A stretch of DNA of 64,000 nucleotides from Costus lasius (taxonomy: Eukaryota; Streptophyta; Magnoliopsida; Zingiberales; Costaceae): positions 110,030,499 through 110,094,498 of the forward strand of contig CM050446.2 of the NCBI GenBank assembly GCA_027563935.2, given 5' to 3'. A program made the translations under genes and the position numbers. The number at the start of each line of letters is the position of its first letter. Within the stretch, counting starts at the first letter, position 1. Shown piece after piece: positions 46,001-58,249 of the stretch. Below the pieces are notes generated by a model. It did no database searches and had not been told where the DNA came from. It worked only from the letters and a program-made list of their open reading frames with translations.

Positions 46001-46215
46001 ACCACCGAGTAGTTGCAGTAAACTCGTCGTCCCCAAAGGCAAGGATTTGGGTCACTGGTGTTCCACCCTGCGTTGGCGGGGATGCTTCTGGAGATGGACT
46101 GCAGCGCCTCAACCTGCGTTGGGTTGAGCTGCTGAGGAGTCTCTCCAGAGCTTTGCATGGACAAACACAGGGAGAAGATGAAGACATAGACGACGAAGAA
46201 GAAGGCATCGGCCAT
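43064..46215 (-). CDS. LRR receptor-like kinase (At2g41820/PXC3-like), probable pseudokinase
   Basis: Two exons: 46215-43686 and 43365-43064, split inside GYIPP|EYAYTM by a GTGAGG...TTCCAG intron; they join to 943 residues. The start at 46215 (MADAFFFVVYVFIFSLCL) gives a signal peptide directly; the frame is open 35 codons further up, but that extension would bury it. An N-terminal cap (CLWGRRVYCN) is followed by about 20 leucine-rich repeats (residues 50-580), a membrane helix (about 596-618, LAIILGTIGAITGFILVAAV) and a kinase-like domain. The ATP lysine (SVKKI, about 698) is present. The glycine loop is lost, the HRD loop reads LLDLSTKS and the DFG position reads GDIE. Similar changes occur in the At2g41820-type relatives. 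It probably signals at the plasma membrane by recruiting partners rather than by catalysis (inference). No stop or frameshift is seen, so it looks functional. Confidence 0.88.
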
Positions 46216-47976
46216 TCGAGGTGCGTGCATGCATGCAACAAGCGCGATTACACAATTGAGCTGCGAGTCTGCCAAGTCAACGCCACCAACAATTCGGATC
46301 TCGAGCTCCCTCGCTCCCACTCCCTGCGATTTCTATCCCGAAGGAGACGGAGAAGCTTTAAGGCGACAAGAAAAATCAGGCACGCTCAAGGCCTGGCTCC
46401 AGCAGTTGACTGACTCAGAGTCCAGAAGAAATAAATTGTGGGAGACGCAATGGAGCATTTCCTAGACCTGGCAGGCTCCCCCGGTTGACTAATGGCAACA
46501 GTCGTCGTCGCGTTGTTGGTCTGAAAGCCTTCCTTCATTTAGGGCCCCACATTTGACGGTAGCTTTGAATGGCCGGCGGACATGGGATGCTGGGATTGTC
46601 TGCTTCGTGAACGGCGAAGTGATGTTCCCGCCGTGGACTCTGCACGCCGGGAATTCACACGCTGCATTGACTCGCTCCCCAACCATCGTGGAACAGTGCG
46701 CCGCAGGGTATCTTTTCCGTCCATAGCAGTGCATAGAGAGTAGATGAGGACGCGTCTCTCGACGAGGCATGAAAAGCCGTGCAGATTATTTGTTTATGCT
46801 GGCTGTTTTCAGAAACAGCGGATCAAAACACAATCTATTTTATAAAAAAATTGAAACATCAAATTAAACATTTTGAACGATAATAAAATGGATGAAAAAT
46901 TAAGCTTATTGAGGTGAAATTTGCACAGTCCGCCATGAATCGAGGAAACCAGTATTTGGTGGATGCAAATGAGATGATCAATCTGAACTGAAGCAGGGTA
47001 AGTCTTATCTTTGAAATGTCAAGTCAAAGTCAGAGTCAAAGTGGGGTCAAGATTTGGGTAAAGTGATTGCTTTACTCTTTCTTTATTCTAAAAATTAGCA
47101 GGCTGTCATCATCGCGAAGAACGCGCAAGGTTGACTGCAAGTCTGCAAAAAAAAAAATTGAAGATTTTTTAATTTTATTTAGATTTTCCGTGATTAACAA
47201 CCAATTATAGATTGACCTAAAGTTGTTGACCCATAGTTTGGAACATAAATTCAAACGTAAATATTAAAAAAAAAAAAGGGTATAAACCTAGATTTTGAAC
47301 TTCAAGATTCTAAAAAGGCTCGATTGAATATTGAGAAAAGTAACTTATTATTTGGTATGAGAAGATTTCTAGTCCCATGATGATATTTTAGTATAAAGAA
47401 ATATCACAAATTGTAGACCCGTGTTGAATTACCTCACATCTTTAAGATTTGACGAGGGATTTAAAGTCTTGTCTAAGAGAGATTGTGAACATTGATTATT
47501 TAATTTTATCTAGTGAAAATCACAAGGAAATTTTTTGTATTTTTTTAAAAAAAATCTCCTTTTTTTTTTAAATTTTTTTTCTAGGTATTCCTAATTTTCC
47601 ATGAATTTGTTTCTTTTTGTTGAATTTGTCCTCCTTTTGATTTTCTCTATTTTTATTTTTTTCCATATTTTTTATTTTTTCCCCTGATTTTCCTTTTTAT
47701 TTTTTCGTAATTTTCTCTTTTTATTTTCCAAAAAATTTTAATTTTTTTCTTATTTATCTTTTTTTTCATTTGAAAATTTGGGTAGTTCCTTAGAAGACCC
47801 ATTTGTGCTACTTTTCATGTTGAGCCGAGCATTTAACAAAGTGGGTTGGATGCAGCCCATTTGTTCTACAGTAGTGATTGACACGACCTATGTAGAAGTA
47901 GGCCATAGGGCCATGGGCTGACTCAGCATAACCTATTGGCCACCAAGCGGGCCATAGCTTGGGAATGCATTATTAA
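46216..47976. other. Upstream region of the LRR gene and AT-rich spacer
   Basis: 46216-46800 is the probable promoter and 5' UTR of the receptor gene. A 93-residue frame at 46489-46770 has no recognised motif. 46800-47500 is AT-rich. 47530-47775 is a T-rich tract of mixed TTTTTATTTTCC words. 47800-47976 could be the 5' leader of the LINE, but the LINE start is not fixed: the word AAAAGTAACT occurs at 47336-47345 and again after the LINE tail, a weak target-duplication candidate. Confidence 0.4.
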
Positions 47977-49443
47977 AAAATATTGGAGCGCCCTCAAAGA
48001 TTTCTATGGCATTTGGATGCTATTATAAATACATGTTTCTCTCGCTCGTGGTCAGATCTTCTCAAGGGATATGTTGGAGGACCTTCAAAGCTTTCCCACA
48101 AATTTGAAGAAACCCTCAGCGCTGTCTCTAGCAAATACTCTGACCGTCTGGTGTTTGATAAGGAAAAACTTGACGCCAAACGGATGAATTGGGAATCTTG
48201 TCTTATCGGTCGATTCCTCTCAAAAAATCCTCCACTTCATATACTTCAGCCGGCTGTTACTAAACTCTGGGCAACTCACGCTCCTTCAGCCGTGATTGAC
48301 ATGGCCAACAACTATTACCTCTTCAGATTCCCCACCTTGGCGCAAGCGACTGAAACACTGGTTAGTGGCCCGTGGACGGTCATGGGGGAAGCCCTGCACC
48401 TCATCCCTTGGGAGCCTAATTTTCAACCTCTTCTCCACACCATTCGCAAGGCACCAATCTGGGTGAGACTTCCAGGCCTTCCTCTTGAGTACTGGGATGA
48501 AGATCTCATCACAGCTATTGCTGCAAAACTTGGAAAACCTCTGAAAATTGACAATAGAGCTTCTGTCAATAACAGAGGAAAATTTCTCCACATCTGTGTG
48601 GAAGTCGAACTGGATCAACCACTCAAAGAAGGGCTTTGGATTGGGCCGGAAGGGGAGGATTTCTTCCAAATGTGTTCGTACGAGAACTTGCCGGCTTTTT
48701 GCTACGGATGTGGGCCCTTGGGACACACCCTTTCCAATTGCCTGGAGGTTCCTCATTCGACACACAGCCCTGTGTCACCGCAACGTGAAGATGCTGCCTC
48801 AAGCCCCCCCTTGGTCAATGCTTCCATTAGTCCTTGGATCCGAGTTGAACGGCGCAAACCTCAGCCTAGAAGAGCTCCTCCCAAGGCTGATCTGGAGACT
48901 CTCCATACCTCCCAAGGAATCACGCAACCTCCTGATCTGTTGCCGACCTCGGACAGCCCTTCTTGTACGGTCTTATTTGGCCGGACTCCTGCCCCCTCTT
49001 CTCGACCGGTGCAGAATGTCAAGCATGAAGACCGCAAGAAATCTAGAAAGCCCCCTTTAGCTCAACCTCCTCGTCTTCGGCATCTGTCGGACGATGAACC
49101 CCTGGCGACTTGGCTGTGTAATGCCCTGCCTCCTGCTTCTTTCCCCCCTGATATTTCAAAAGATGCTTTGGTGGTCCAGGAAAAACCCTCATTCCGTGAT
49201 AAGCTGCCCGTGATTTCTCCTCGGCACAATGAGTCTGCCTCTAGCGGCGGTGTTCGTAACCTGCGGCACCGGTTCGAGAACGTATTTGGCGGACGATTTG
49301 AAGAAATAAATTCTGCACATCAATGCACTCCTGATGTCTCCATGGCTCGGGGCAAAGAGCATCAGGACTCTTCCATGGATATGCAAGTGGCTGGGGCTAA
49401 GCGGGCTAGAGGGGACGGACCCCCGCTTCTCATTGGCAATTGA
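47977..49443 (+). CDS. LINE ORF1 protein (DUF4283 and CCHC zinc knuckle)
   Basis: The frame is open from 47977 to the stop at 49443. No ATG lies near its beginning; the first in-frame ATG is 48184, so translation start is unclear or the 5' end is lost. It contains a DUF4283 domain (WESCLIGRFLSKNPPLH to VRLPGLPLEYWDEDLI) and a CX2CX4HX4C knuckle (CYGCGPLGHTLSNC). A long proline/serine-rich tail typical of plant L1 ORF1 follows. The product binds LINE RNA and forms the retrotransposition particle (family knowledge). It ends 37 bp before ORF2. Confidence 0.8.
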   Translation, partial: KILERPQRFLWHLDAIINTCFSRSWSDLLKGYVGGPSKLSHKFEETLSAVSSKYSDRLVFDKEKLDAKRMNWESCLIGRFLSKNPPLHILQPAVTKLWATHAPSAVIDMANNYYLFRFPTLAQATETLVSGPWTVMGEALHLIPWEPNFQPLLHTIRKAPIWVRLPGLPLEYWDEDLITAIAAKLGKPLKIDNRASVNNRGKFLHICVEVELDQPLKEGLWIGPEGEDFFQMCSYENLPAFCYGCGPLGHTLSNCLEVPHSTHSPVSPQREDAASSPPLVNASISPWIRVERRKPQPRRAPPKADLETLHTSQGITQPPDLLPTSDSPSCTVLFGRTPAPSSRPVQNVKHEDRKKSRKPPLAQPPRLRHLSDDEPLATWLCNALPPASFPPDISKDALVVQEKPSFRDKLPVISPRHNESASSGGVRNLRHRFENVFGGRFEEINSAHQCTPDVSMARGKEHQDSSMDMQVAGAKRARGDGPPLLIGN

Positions 49444-49480
49444 CGGTGTCCTTCTTGTTCTCCCCCCTATTTTTTGTATC

Positions 49481-52400
49481 ATGTTGTGTCTCAGTTGGAA
49501 CTGTCGGGGAGCGGCAAGACAGATATCTAAGCGTATGCTTCATATTTGGCGTAGACAGCACAGTTTAGCCATCATCATGCTGCAAGAAACTCATCTAGAT
49601 TTGGATGGGGGCAATGCTTTCACGACTCAGCTGGGTCGTGATTGGCGTAGCTACACCTCTCCTGCCCATAATTCCTCGGGAGGAATTCTTTTAGCCTGGA
49701 ACATCACCAGATGTTCTCTTGATCTTATTACTACGACGTCTCAATACATCAGTGTTTTTGTTAGTGACAGAGACAACCATTGGATGCTCACTACCTTCTA
49801 TGCTAGTCACCATTATTCTGCTCGCAATCGAATGTTTACTGATCTTTCTATGGTCGATTTCAGGGATACCCCTTGGATGATTTGCGGGGACTTTAATTGC
49901 GTTCTGAACTCTTCTGAGAAGCGCGGAGGTATCCCCTTCCGGACCAGCACAAGCACCAAGTTCTTCTCGGCTTTCATTCAGGCCCAGGGATTAACTGATT
50001 TGGGGTTCATTGGATCACAATACACTTGGACCAACAACCGTTCTGGCCGGGAACGAATTCTCTGCCGTCTTGACAGAGCTATGGCCAACAGCTCTTGGCT
50101 TGGATACTATGACACCACGGAAGTCCATCACCTGCCTCGTGGGTACTCCGATCACGCTCCTCTCTTGATCCATCTCAGATCTGCATCTTCAACCCGCCGG
50201 CCACCTTTTCGTTTCAGAGCTATTTGGAACCTGTACTCGGAAACTGACTGCATTGTGGCAAGTTTATGGCCTCGCCCCTCCTCTCAGGATCCGCACTTTC
50301 AACAACGTCTCCAAGACCTTCGTCTTGCCCTTTCCAGCTGGAGCAAGCGGAACATCGGCAATCAGGAAAAACACCTTGAGAAGGTGCATGCTGACATTTG
50401 TTCTCTTGAGGGACTCGAAGCTCAGCGCCCTCTTCATCCCTGGGAAGAAATAACTCTGCGCAGCCTCATCAACAAAGCTCAAGCTCTCTGCATTCAAATT
50501 GACTTGAAATGGCGCACTCTTGCCAAGCGACACTGGCTCACTCATGGGGATGCTAATACTCGTTATTTTCATTCTCTTTTCAATGCTAGGAAAAGGCATA
50601 ATTATATCTCCCATATCCTGGATGGTGATGGTAACATGATACGTGGAGATCTGTCCATTGCTCAATGTTTTATGCGTCACTACACTACTCTTTGGACTCA
50701 CTTGCCTTCTCTGCAGCTCCCCCATAGCGACAGGACTAATGGTTGGCATGCCTTTCTTCCAAAGCATTAATCGGACTTTCACGATTCCTTCATTCGTCCC
50801 TTTTCTTTGGAGGAAGTAACTTCGGTTGTCAGGAGCCTCAGCAATGGCAAGAGTCCTGGGCCGGATGGGTTCACTGCTAAGTTCTATAAACACCACTGGG
50901 GGCTTCTCGGCAAGGATATCCTTTCTTCCCTCCTACGGTTCCAAGACTCCAGTTTGCTCCCCCCCCCCCTCTGGGGGCGCACTCATATGGTCTTCATCCC
51001 GAAGTGCCACTCTCCGGCTCGGATTACTGACTATAGGCCTCTTGCCATGTGCAATGTCATTTACAAAATTCTTGCCAAGGTCCTTGCGAACCGCCTCAAG
51101 CCACACCTTAAGTCTGTTATCACTGAGGAGCAGTTTGCTTTTGTCCCAGGTAGAAGTATTCACGATAATATTTTCACTGTTAAAGAGCTTGCTCATAGCA
51201 TGTATCTCAGCAAGCGACGTTCACCTCTCATCCTCCTCAAGATTGATTTGGCTAAAGCCTTCGATACTATTAACAGAGAAGCTCTCACTATGATTATGCA
51301 AATGATGAACCTCCCTGCTCCTTACATTAGCTGGATTGCGGCCTGTGTTCACTCCCCCAGCTTTGCTTGTAGCATCAACGGCACCTACTCTGCGTACTTT
51401 GCAGCTGCTCGTGGTATTCGGCAGGGGGACCCTCTTTCCCCTTATCTTTATACTATTTGTTCTAATGTTCTTAGTGCTCTGATCCAACAGGGGGTTTCTG
51501 AAGGCAAGCTCACCACGTTTAAGAAGAGAGGATGTCTTATCTCGCACTTGATGTATGCTGATGATCTTATAATTTGCGTCAGAGCTAACAACCACACTTG
51601 CCGGAATCTTAGCCTTATCTTGGACAATTTTCATGTCATTACTGGACAGCAAGTTAACTTGAACAAGTCGCTCATTTACTTCCCCAAAGGTTGTCCTCAC
51701 TCTACGGTTCAGCGCATAACTCGGTCTTTGGGTATGAGACAAGGTTTCTTTCCTCTCAAATACTTAGGGGCCTTTATTATGCCTTCGGAGCAGGGTAATC
51801 AGTCCTTCCACCACTGTCTGGCTCACCTCCACTCCACTCTTGAAGGCTGGCAGGGTCGCAATCTCTCTCAAGCTGGTCGCCTCACTCTTGCTCGCAGTGT
51901 GCTCTCTTCCATTCCTATTCATCACCTTATTACCGGAGCGCTTTCTCGTACGCAGCTTGAAAAGCTCAATGCACCTATCCGACATTTTCTTTGGGCCAAA
52001 CGAGACAATAGCAAAGGTATTCATCTTGTTAATTGGGATACGATTATTTCACCTAAACACCGGGGGGGCCTGCACGTCAAAGATTTTACTATATTTCGCT
52101 CTGCCCTGAACGGACCTCGTATTATCGATCTTTTGAATCAGGAGAACAAACTTTGGGTTCATCTCTGTACTGCTAAATACGGCCTTCTCACTCCGTGGCA
52201 TACTATCAAATATCGAAAGGCGAGTCCTACCTGGAGAGCGCTTCAACAGGACCTCGTCACACTCACTCCCTTTCTCTTTAAATGCATTGGAGATGGTCGC
52301 TCTTCGCATATTGCGAACGACCCTTGGTGTAGTGACATACCCCTGACTCTCAAACCAACTTTTATTGATCCTCATGGCCTGACTGATGGATTAGTGGCTG

Positions 52401-53581
52401 ATCTTATTCAGGATGGGCGTTGGAATGTACAACTCCTCTCTAGTTGGATGGGCGCGGAACTGCTTCACAACATCCAACGACAGAATATCCGATACTCTAC
52501 TAGGGGTGATAAATGGATCTGGACGAGTGGCTCTAACGGTCTTCCCATAACTAAAGTCATCTACAACACCCTTCTCCATGAAAAACATGCAATCCCGAAC
52601 TGTGGTGGCGACTGGAAGCATCTTTGGCGCCTTCATATTCCACTGAAACTTAAGCTCTTTGGCTGGAAGCTGCTTCACAAGAAGCTCCCTACTCGCGAAC
52701 GCCTTTGGCGTCTAGGCCTCTTACGTTCTGATGCTTGCCCTCTTTGTGACAACGACCCTGAAACTGTTCTTCATCTTATGTTTGAATGTCCCTATTCCCA
52801 ACAGGTGTGGCGCACTCTCGCTGATCGTATTGTGCTTGATCACCGTCTCAACTCTTACATGCGCCAAGGGCAATGGTTGGCTGCTGGTCTCTCTCTGGGG
52901 GACGGCGGGGCGGAAACTATTCTTACTGTCCTTTGGCACCTTTGGAAGGCCCGCAATACTGCGGCTCACCACAATGAACGGCTTCCTGTTTGCCGTGTTG
53001 TTGGGCTGGCTCTAGCTGATCTGCATGCTATGTCAACTGCTCTTCAATCTCGATGCCAAAGCCGCAATGACACCTCTCGCCAACATCCTCAATGGAGCGC
53101 TCCCTAGGAAGGCTGCTACAAAGTAAATACTGATGGCTCTTGGGTGGGGGCGACGCAGGCGACTGGATTGGGCTACCTTATTCGTGATGCTACTGGAACG
53201 GTTAAAATGGCGGCGGCGATCTACTGCCAAAGCACCTCTTCCATTCAATCGGAGCTCTTGGCTATCAAGTATGCACTTCTGTATCTACATTCCCATGGGG
53301 AATACTGGGGCTTCCAGTTAATCATCGAGTCGGATTCTCTTGAAGCTATTCAATTGGTTACTGACGTTAACACGCATCCGCCTTTTGCTCTGATGTGCCT
53401 CCTTACTGAAATTCAACACCTCCAACGACATCTACATGTGGTCTTCTCTCATGCTGTCCGTTCTCAGAATGAACCTGCCAATTGGCTAGCCATCTCTGCG
53501 AGATGCTATACCACTACTACCTTTTATGAGCAAGATTTGCCGGCTGCCCTGGCAAATCTTCTCATGCATGATGTCCCTTAG
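49481..53581 (+). pseudogene. LINE ORF2: endonuclease, reverse transcriptase and RNase H, two in-frame stops
   Basis: A single frame runs from ATG 49481 (MLCLSWNCRGAAR) to 53581, broken only by TAA at 50768 and TAG at 53105. The APE-type endonuclease shows LSWNCRGA, MLQETHLD, CGDFNCVL, RLDRAM and YSDHAPLL. The reverse transcriptase shows GKSPGPDGFTAKFY, YRPLAMCNVIYKILAKVLAN, KIDLAKAFDTI, GIRQGDPLSPYL and the catalytic LMYADDLI. A zinc motif follows (CPLCDNDPETVLHLMFECP). RNase H begins after the second stop (VNTDGSWVGA, QSELLAIKYAL, IESDSLEAI). A sense codon turned stop at only two places suggests recent inactivation. The RNase H domain is a feature of plant L1 clades. Confidence 0.9.
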
Positions 53582-53624
53582 TGTGCTGCTACTTGTATTT
53601 TCCTTTGATAAAAAAAAAAAAAAA

Positions 53625-53927
53625 GTAACTAGATAGGATAGATAGTCATGAAAGAAGGTCAACTAGCAAACTAGAGGGATCAATGGAGAAGATGTTTGAT
53701 AGGGAAATCCCTCACACATAAATTGTAAAACCTGTAATAATGCGAGTCTAGAACACAAAGTTATTAAACGAAATCATAGATCTAGAAAATGGGTTCTATT
53801 TGTTCTTATTCACATCGTAAGCTATAGAGATATTAACAGCAGGCCTGTAGAGTATACTTAGAAGAACTCAACTAGATGCTATGGATATTATATTTTCAAC
53901 GACTCATACATGTTATACAAAATTAGC
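53625..53927. other. Intergenic DNA
   Basis: AT-rich sequence between the LINE tail and the hAT MITE. Nothing recognisable is seen. Confidence 0.4.
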
Positions 53928-53935
53928 CTTGCAAT

Positions 53936-54433
53936 TAGGGCAGGTAAAATATAACATGACCCCGCGTTGAGGGCACATGACACAAGATTTTGTGGGTCTA
54001 GGTTAAACTAATCATATTTCGTATTGTAAACATGTTGACTCATTTATGATCCATCAAATTTCATGTTATATCGCATCGTATTAATGGGTTAACCCATGTA
54101 ACCCATATTATATATATAATATATTTATATTATATTATATATATATATAATATATAATATATATAACTCATTTATGACCTGTCAAATTTAATATCGTGTT
54201 ATGTAATATATTTGTATTATAGCGTGTTGTATCGTGTCTATGTGATATGACCTATTTATGAATTGTGTTATCTGTGTCGTGTTGTGTTACTTGTGAAATA
54301 AGTGAATCATATTTGTGTTTTGTATATTGACTCATATACATAAATGAGTTGTGTTCGTGTCAAGCATAATCGTGTTGTATGTCAAATATGACATGACCCG
54401 TTATGACACGTGAAATACGAATTGTTATCCCTA
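53936..54433. mobile_element. hAT-type MITE with 8-bp target duplication
   Basis: It begins TAGGGCAGGTAAAATATAAC and ends with the complement of TAGGGATAACAATTCG. Subterminal CATGACCC and its inverse CGGGTCATG pair. The flanks CTTGCAAT (53928-53935) and CTTGCGAT (54434-54441) differ by one base. The interior holds an AT dinucleotide run (54100-54170) and many GTGTTGT/GACACG words. There is no coding region. Confidence 0.8.
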
Positions 54434-54441
54434 CTTGCGAT

Positions 54442-55330
54442 TAATAAATAATGACAAAAAATTATGACTTATAAAAATTAATGTTGCACCCACAATATCA
54501 TATAGAGAACACAAAACACATACAAATTTTTACGTGGTTCGACGTAAACCTATATCCACGGGTGGAGATCGAGCAAATTTCACTAAACTATTAAAGAGTA
54601 TAAGATGCAATGATCTAATCTCTCAAAATACCATAAACATATGATATTCGGTCAACCACAATATAAAAATACCTCAAAATAGAGTATATGGACTCTCTTT
54701 AACAATGCTCTCAATGAGATAGGAGGAAGATTGAGCCTTTAGATCTCTTTGTATTAAATCAACTTATGGAGAGTAAAAAGAAAAAAGAAGCCGTTGTCTC
54801 CTTCACAAAATTCACAATAAAAAAAATCCTAAATTCGTAATAATAGGTTTCTGCTTTTAAAACAAACTTAAAGGATTTGCAGGTTGGTGAGTTTTCATAT
54901 TAATGGATCATAATTTAAAATTTAAGGATCTATTTGACCCATTGTTAATAGCTTTATAACTGTGTTAAACTGTATTGTATTGTGCTGTCAAAATTTATAA
55001 GATATTTCGTAAATAACTTTTTAAAATAATTATATATATTCTTTTTCTTATTTTATATTATTTAAAATAATAATAGTTAAAAAATTAATTAAAATCATGC
55101 AAACTACTTTTTAAAAAAAAGCAAAGCAGCAAATATCAAATTGTAACTTTTCTAGATTTTTTTATTATTTTTTCTGCTTCTATTTTCTATTATCAAATAT
55201 ATTTTTGACAATTTTCTACGTAAAAAACTGTTTAAAAATAGCTTCAAAGCAAAGCCAAATACACCCAAAAGTTAAATATAACACTACCCAGGATCAAGAC
55301 TACTCCTAAAATTACGATAAAAGTGAAAAA
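54442..55330. other. AT-rich DNA with an LTR-like scrap
   Basis: The stretch near 54530-54580 (TTTTTACGTGGTTCGACGTA, then CCACGGGTGGAGATCGAG) resembles the R region found in several plant LTR families, but no partner LTR is present. The remainder is AT-rich, without genes. Confidence 0.35.
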
Positions 55331-55334
55331 TCAG

Positions 55335-55520
55335 TAGCAGCCATTGCCGGGAAGATTGACAAACCTCCAAAAATGAACATATAGCAACATTGTACAATAG
55401 AGGAAAATTCTCACAAATGTGTGTTGAAGTTGACCCAGACAAACCCCTACACGAACGTGCATCAGCCCAGAAGGCACGGATTTCTTTGAAGTCATCTCCT
55501 AATGGTGTTAGCACCATACT
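55335..55520 (+). pseudogene. Old LINE ORF1 relic
   Basis: Shifting frames give AGKIDKPPKMN, then LYNRGKFSQMCVEVDPDKPL, then GTDFFEV. This follows the order of the DUF4283 C-terminal part of LINE ORF1, compare RGKFLHICVEVELDQPL in the intact LINE at about 48580. It carries a stop and at least one frameshift and is not from the same insertion. Confidence 0.6.
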
Positions 55521-57921
55521 TTGGGAGAGAGGAAAATGTCATATCTGTTGGTGATAGACTAGGCAACTAAAGAGTTCACTGAATCAGTGGTCTCAAGTAG
55601 ATTTTTCAAAAAAAAAAAAAATAACCGGAACTGGTTAACTGAACTGATTCAATTCAGATTGGGTTGACTTGAATGGACTGCCCTCCACCAGCATTGAAAG
55701 CTTTAAAAGGTATTTATATCGTAGACATAATAGAGATAATCACCATAATCACACAATTCATTAGCATTGTAGTTGATAATAAGAGGTATGCGTTGAAGGT
55801 GTTTTTGTTACCTCTTTAAAAAGAAAATCAAATCAAATCATTGTTACTATGTGAATTTGCATATTTCTTAACCACGGGATTGCAATTCCCGTTAAGTAAA
55901 ATCGAATTGGGTGAGCATTTTGACCGATGCTACAATTTTGACCAAAGGGAATATGATTTGGAGGCAATTATAGATTTTGACAAACGATTAAAGAAAAGGA
56001 AATCAAGAATCAGTTTATGATTTAGATAGCAAATTAATTTAAAGGAAGAGGCGGATTTAATTTTGACTATGGATTCATGATTAGGAGTTAGATTGCTAGT
56101 AAACTAATTTAATCTTTGCCATTCTTTCAATCTGCCGTGAAACGAAGATCATAGAGAGCTGGAGCTAGTGAAGCAGTCAAACGGCAGACGACAGGCGATG
56201 CGAGCTTTGTTGGCATCCGTCGCAAGTGAAACGAAGAAGACGAAGCAATATTTGAATCCAAATTTAATTAAATATTTCTGAAGGGATAGTGTTTTGAACC
56301 CATGACTTGTTAAGTCATAAAATAGCCCTTGCCATTGCACTAAATGAAAAATTAAATTATAAATTTAGGTTATATATAAGTCGGTTTAGTTAACTGATGA
56401 AAAGTTTTTTCTCGAATCGTAACCGAACTAAACTATAAAATTATAGCCTAAAAACTAATCATGAACCGAACTGATCCATTCGGTTAACCGCTTATTCGGT
56501 TCAGTTCGATCCAATCCATTCGGTTAACCGCCCATTCGGTTCAGTTCGATTAATTAATCATAATTTTTTAATTTTTTAATTTTTTTGAACATCCTTACCC
56601 ACAGCTTTATTTGAGGGCTTAGATTCTTTAGTTTTGATCCTAAAAGTTTTGATTTTTTATTCTTGATCTAATGGCTTAGATCTTTTAGTTTTAATCCAAT
56701 ATCTCAGATTATGGGATAATAAATTATTATGACAATCAACTACTGATATTTATTTGTGTATATCCGAGTCAATCGAATGGCTTTCGATATGATTTCCGTA
56801 TCCATCCCTGTTAAATCAAGTCATATATTTTCAAAATTGATCTTAGGCCTTTTTTTTTTAAATTAGAGATTTGAATTGAAACGAATTGAATGATCCTATT
56901 GATTTGATTAAGGATTAGACGGTAGATATTAATTTTTCATAAATATGAGTCAATCATATAACTTTAGATGTTGATACTACCAAATCGAGTTTAATCTTTT
57001 CAAATCCAAGCTCGAATTTAAGATCGGATCAAGAATGAAACATATCTATAGATTAAAATAAATAATCTTGATAAATCTCACTGATGGATAAATAAAACAT
57101 TATCCATAAAATAAAATCACTCATTCGATCGAGCATGGTTCAATTCATATTATTTTTATAATAACATAATACAATCCAAATGTCCGGCTTAACTCACCAC
57201 CATTACTGAACAATTTATTTAACTCGAGATAAATTCAATCTAGTGGAAATGATGTACAACTCGAATCTACTATTAGCCTATTGCAATTATATTCGGATCT
57301 GATGGCTCTCAGCCCAATCTACTTCGATCTGCCCTAGTTACCTAGTGTTAGGCCCGTTTGGCAATTGGGCCAAGCGCATGCGCGTGGCCCAAGTCCATTC
57401 CCTTAGTTAACTAAGGAAGCGGATCGGGTGTTGGGTTAACGGGCGTAGATCCGAATCCATCTGGATTTGGACGGAAATCGTGTGTGAGCAATTTAGGGCA
57501 ATAGTAACCCGCGTTACTGTAGTAGGGCGTCCGCGTTCGTTCGAACACGAGCGGCGGCGCCGCCGTTTCATCTTCTCCCCCTTTTGATCCTCTCTCCCTC
57601 CGCCGAGCGGCTCTGGCGTGGGCTCCGGTGGCGGCGACGGCTCCGGCAGCGCTTCCCGGTGGGTTTGGGCGTGGTAGTACGGGACGCATGGAGCATAGGG
57701 GCGGCGTCCCCTTTCCTTTCCTCCTCCTCCTTCTTCGGCGACGCCGGTGGTGGAGCCGGCGGACAGAGGTTCGCCGAGGTTAGCTTCTTTCCCCTCCCAC
57801 TCCGGCTTCGTCCGGCGGGCGGTTTCTTAGGTCGGCGAGTGTCGCGGCCTCCGCTTCTTCTCTCTCGCCGGACGTGGTTCCCGTTCCCGGCCGATCAGCT
57901 GTCTGATGACATGTAAAAATA
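55521..57921. other. AT-rich spacer with CGGTTAACCG repeats, then a GC-rich stretch
   Basis: 55612-55680 and 56440-56560 carry CGGTTCAGTTCGAT and CGGTTAACCG words. In the latter a 36-bp unit (TCCATTCGGTTAACCGC...) is tandemly doubled. A degenerate TTCAAAAAAA end on both sides suggests an old foldback or hAT element. 57300-57920 is GC-rich and gives a 110-residue frame (57584-57916) without recognised motifs. It directly abuts the LTR at 57922. Confidence 0.4.
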
Positions 57922-58249
57922 TGATATTTCGTGACTCAATTTTATTCTTATTTTAGAGCATAATGCATGTTTCATCTCATTTATTTACTCAAATGTTTCA
58001 TATTCTTCAGAACCTTCATTTTTCCTCTATTTTAATGAAATGCAGGTATTTGACCTCAAAATCAATGGAATTTGGAGACTCTGAAGGTATGAGACGATTT
58101 CCCATGATGAGATGGAGCTACACGCCAAATTTCAGCTCAATCGGAGTCCTCTATAAAGTGCACGGCCATGGGTGTGCATCCATGCACGATCGTGCATCAT
58201 AAGTCATCAGAATTTATTTAACCGAGCCGTACACGGGCATGGTTGATGT

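Larger units (their letters stand above)
47977..53624 (+). mobile_element. L1-type LINE retrotransposon, nearly intact
   Basis: ORF1 (nucleic-acid binding) is followed 37 bp later by ORF2 (endonuclease, reverse transcriptase, zinc motif, RNase H). The element ends TTTGATAAAAAAAAAAAAAA at about 53624. ORF2 has only two in-frame stops. The 5' end and target duplication are not settled. If AAAAGTAACT is the duplication, the element begins near 47346; otherwise it is 5' truncated. Confidence 0.88.

Noticed and set aside
43905..46042. Many open frames on the plus strand and other minus frames across the LRR gene
   Set aside because: They are shadows of the leucine-rich coding frame; no motifs and no splice context.
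46216..46320. Earlier ATG for the LRR receptor (46320)
   Set aside because: It would place about 35 residues in front of a clear signal peptide.
46489..46770. 93-residue frame upstream of the LRR gene
   Set aside because: No recognised motif; probably chance in promoter DNA.
57584..57916. 110-residue GC-rich frame before the right LTR
   Set aside because: Low-complexity Arg/Gly/Ser/Phe translation, cut by the LTR at 57922; no support as a gene.
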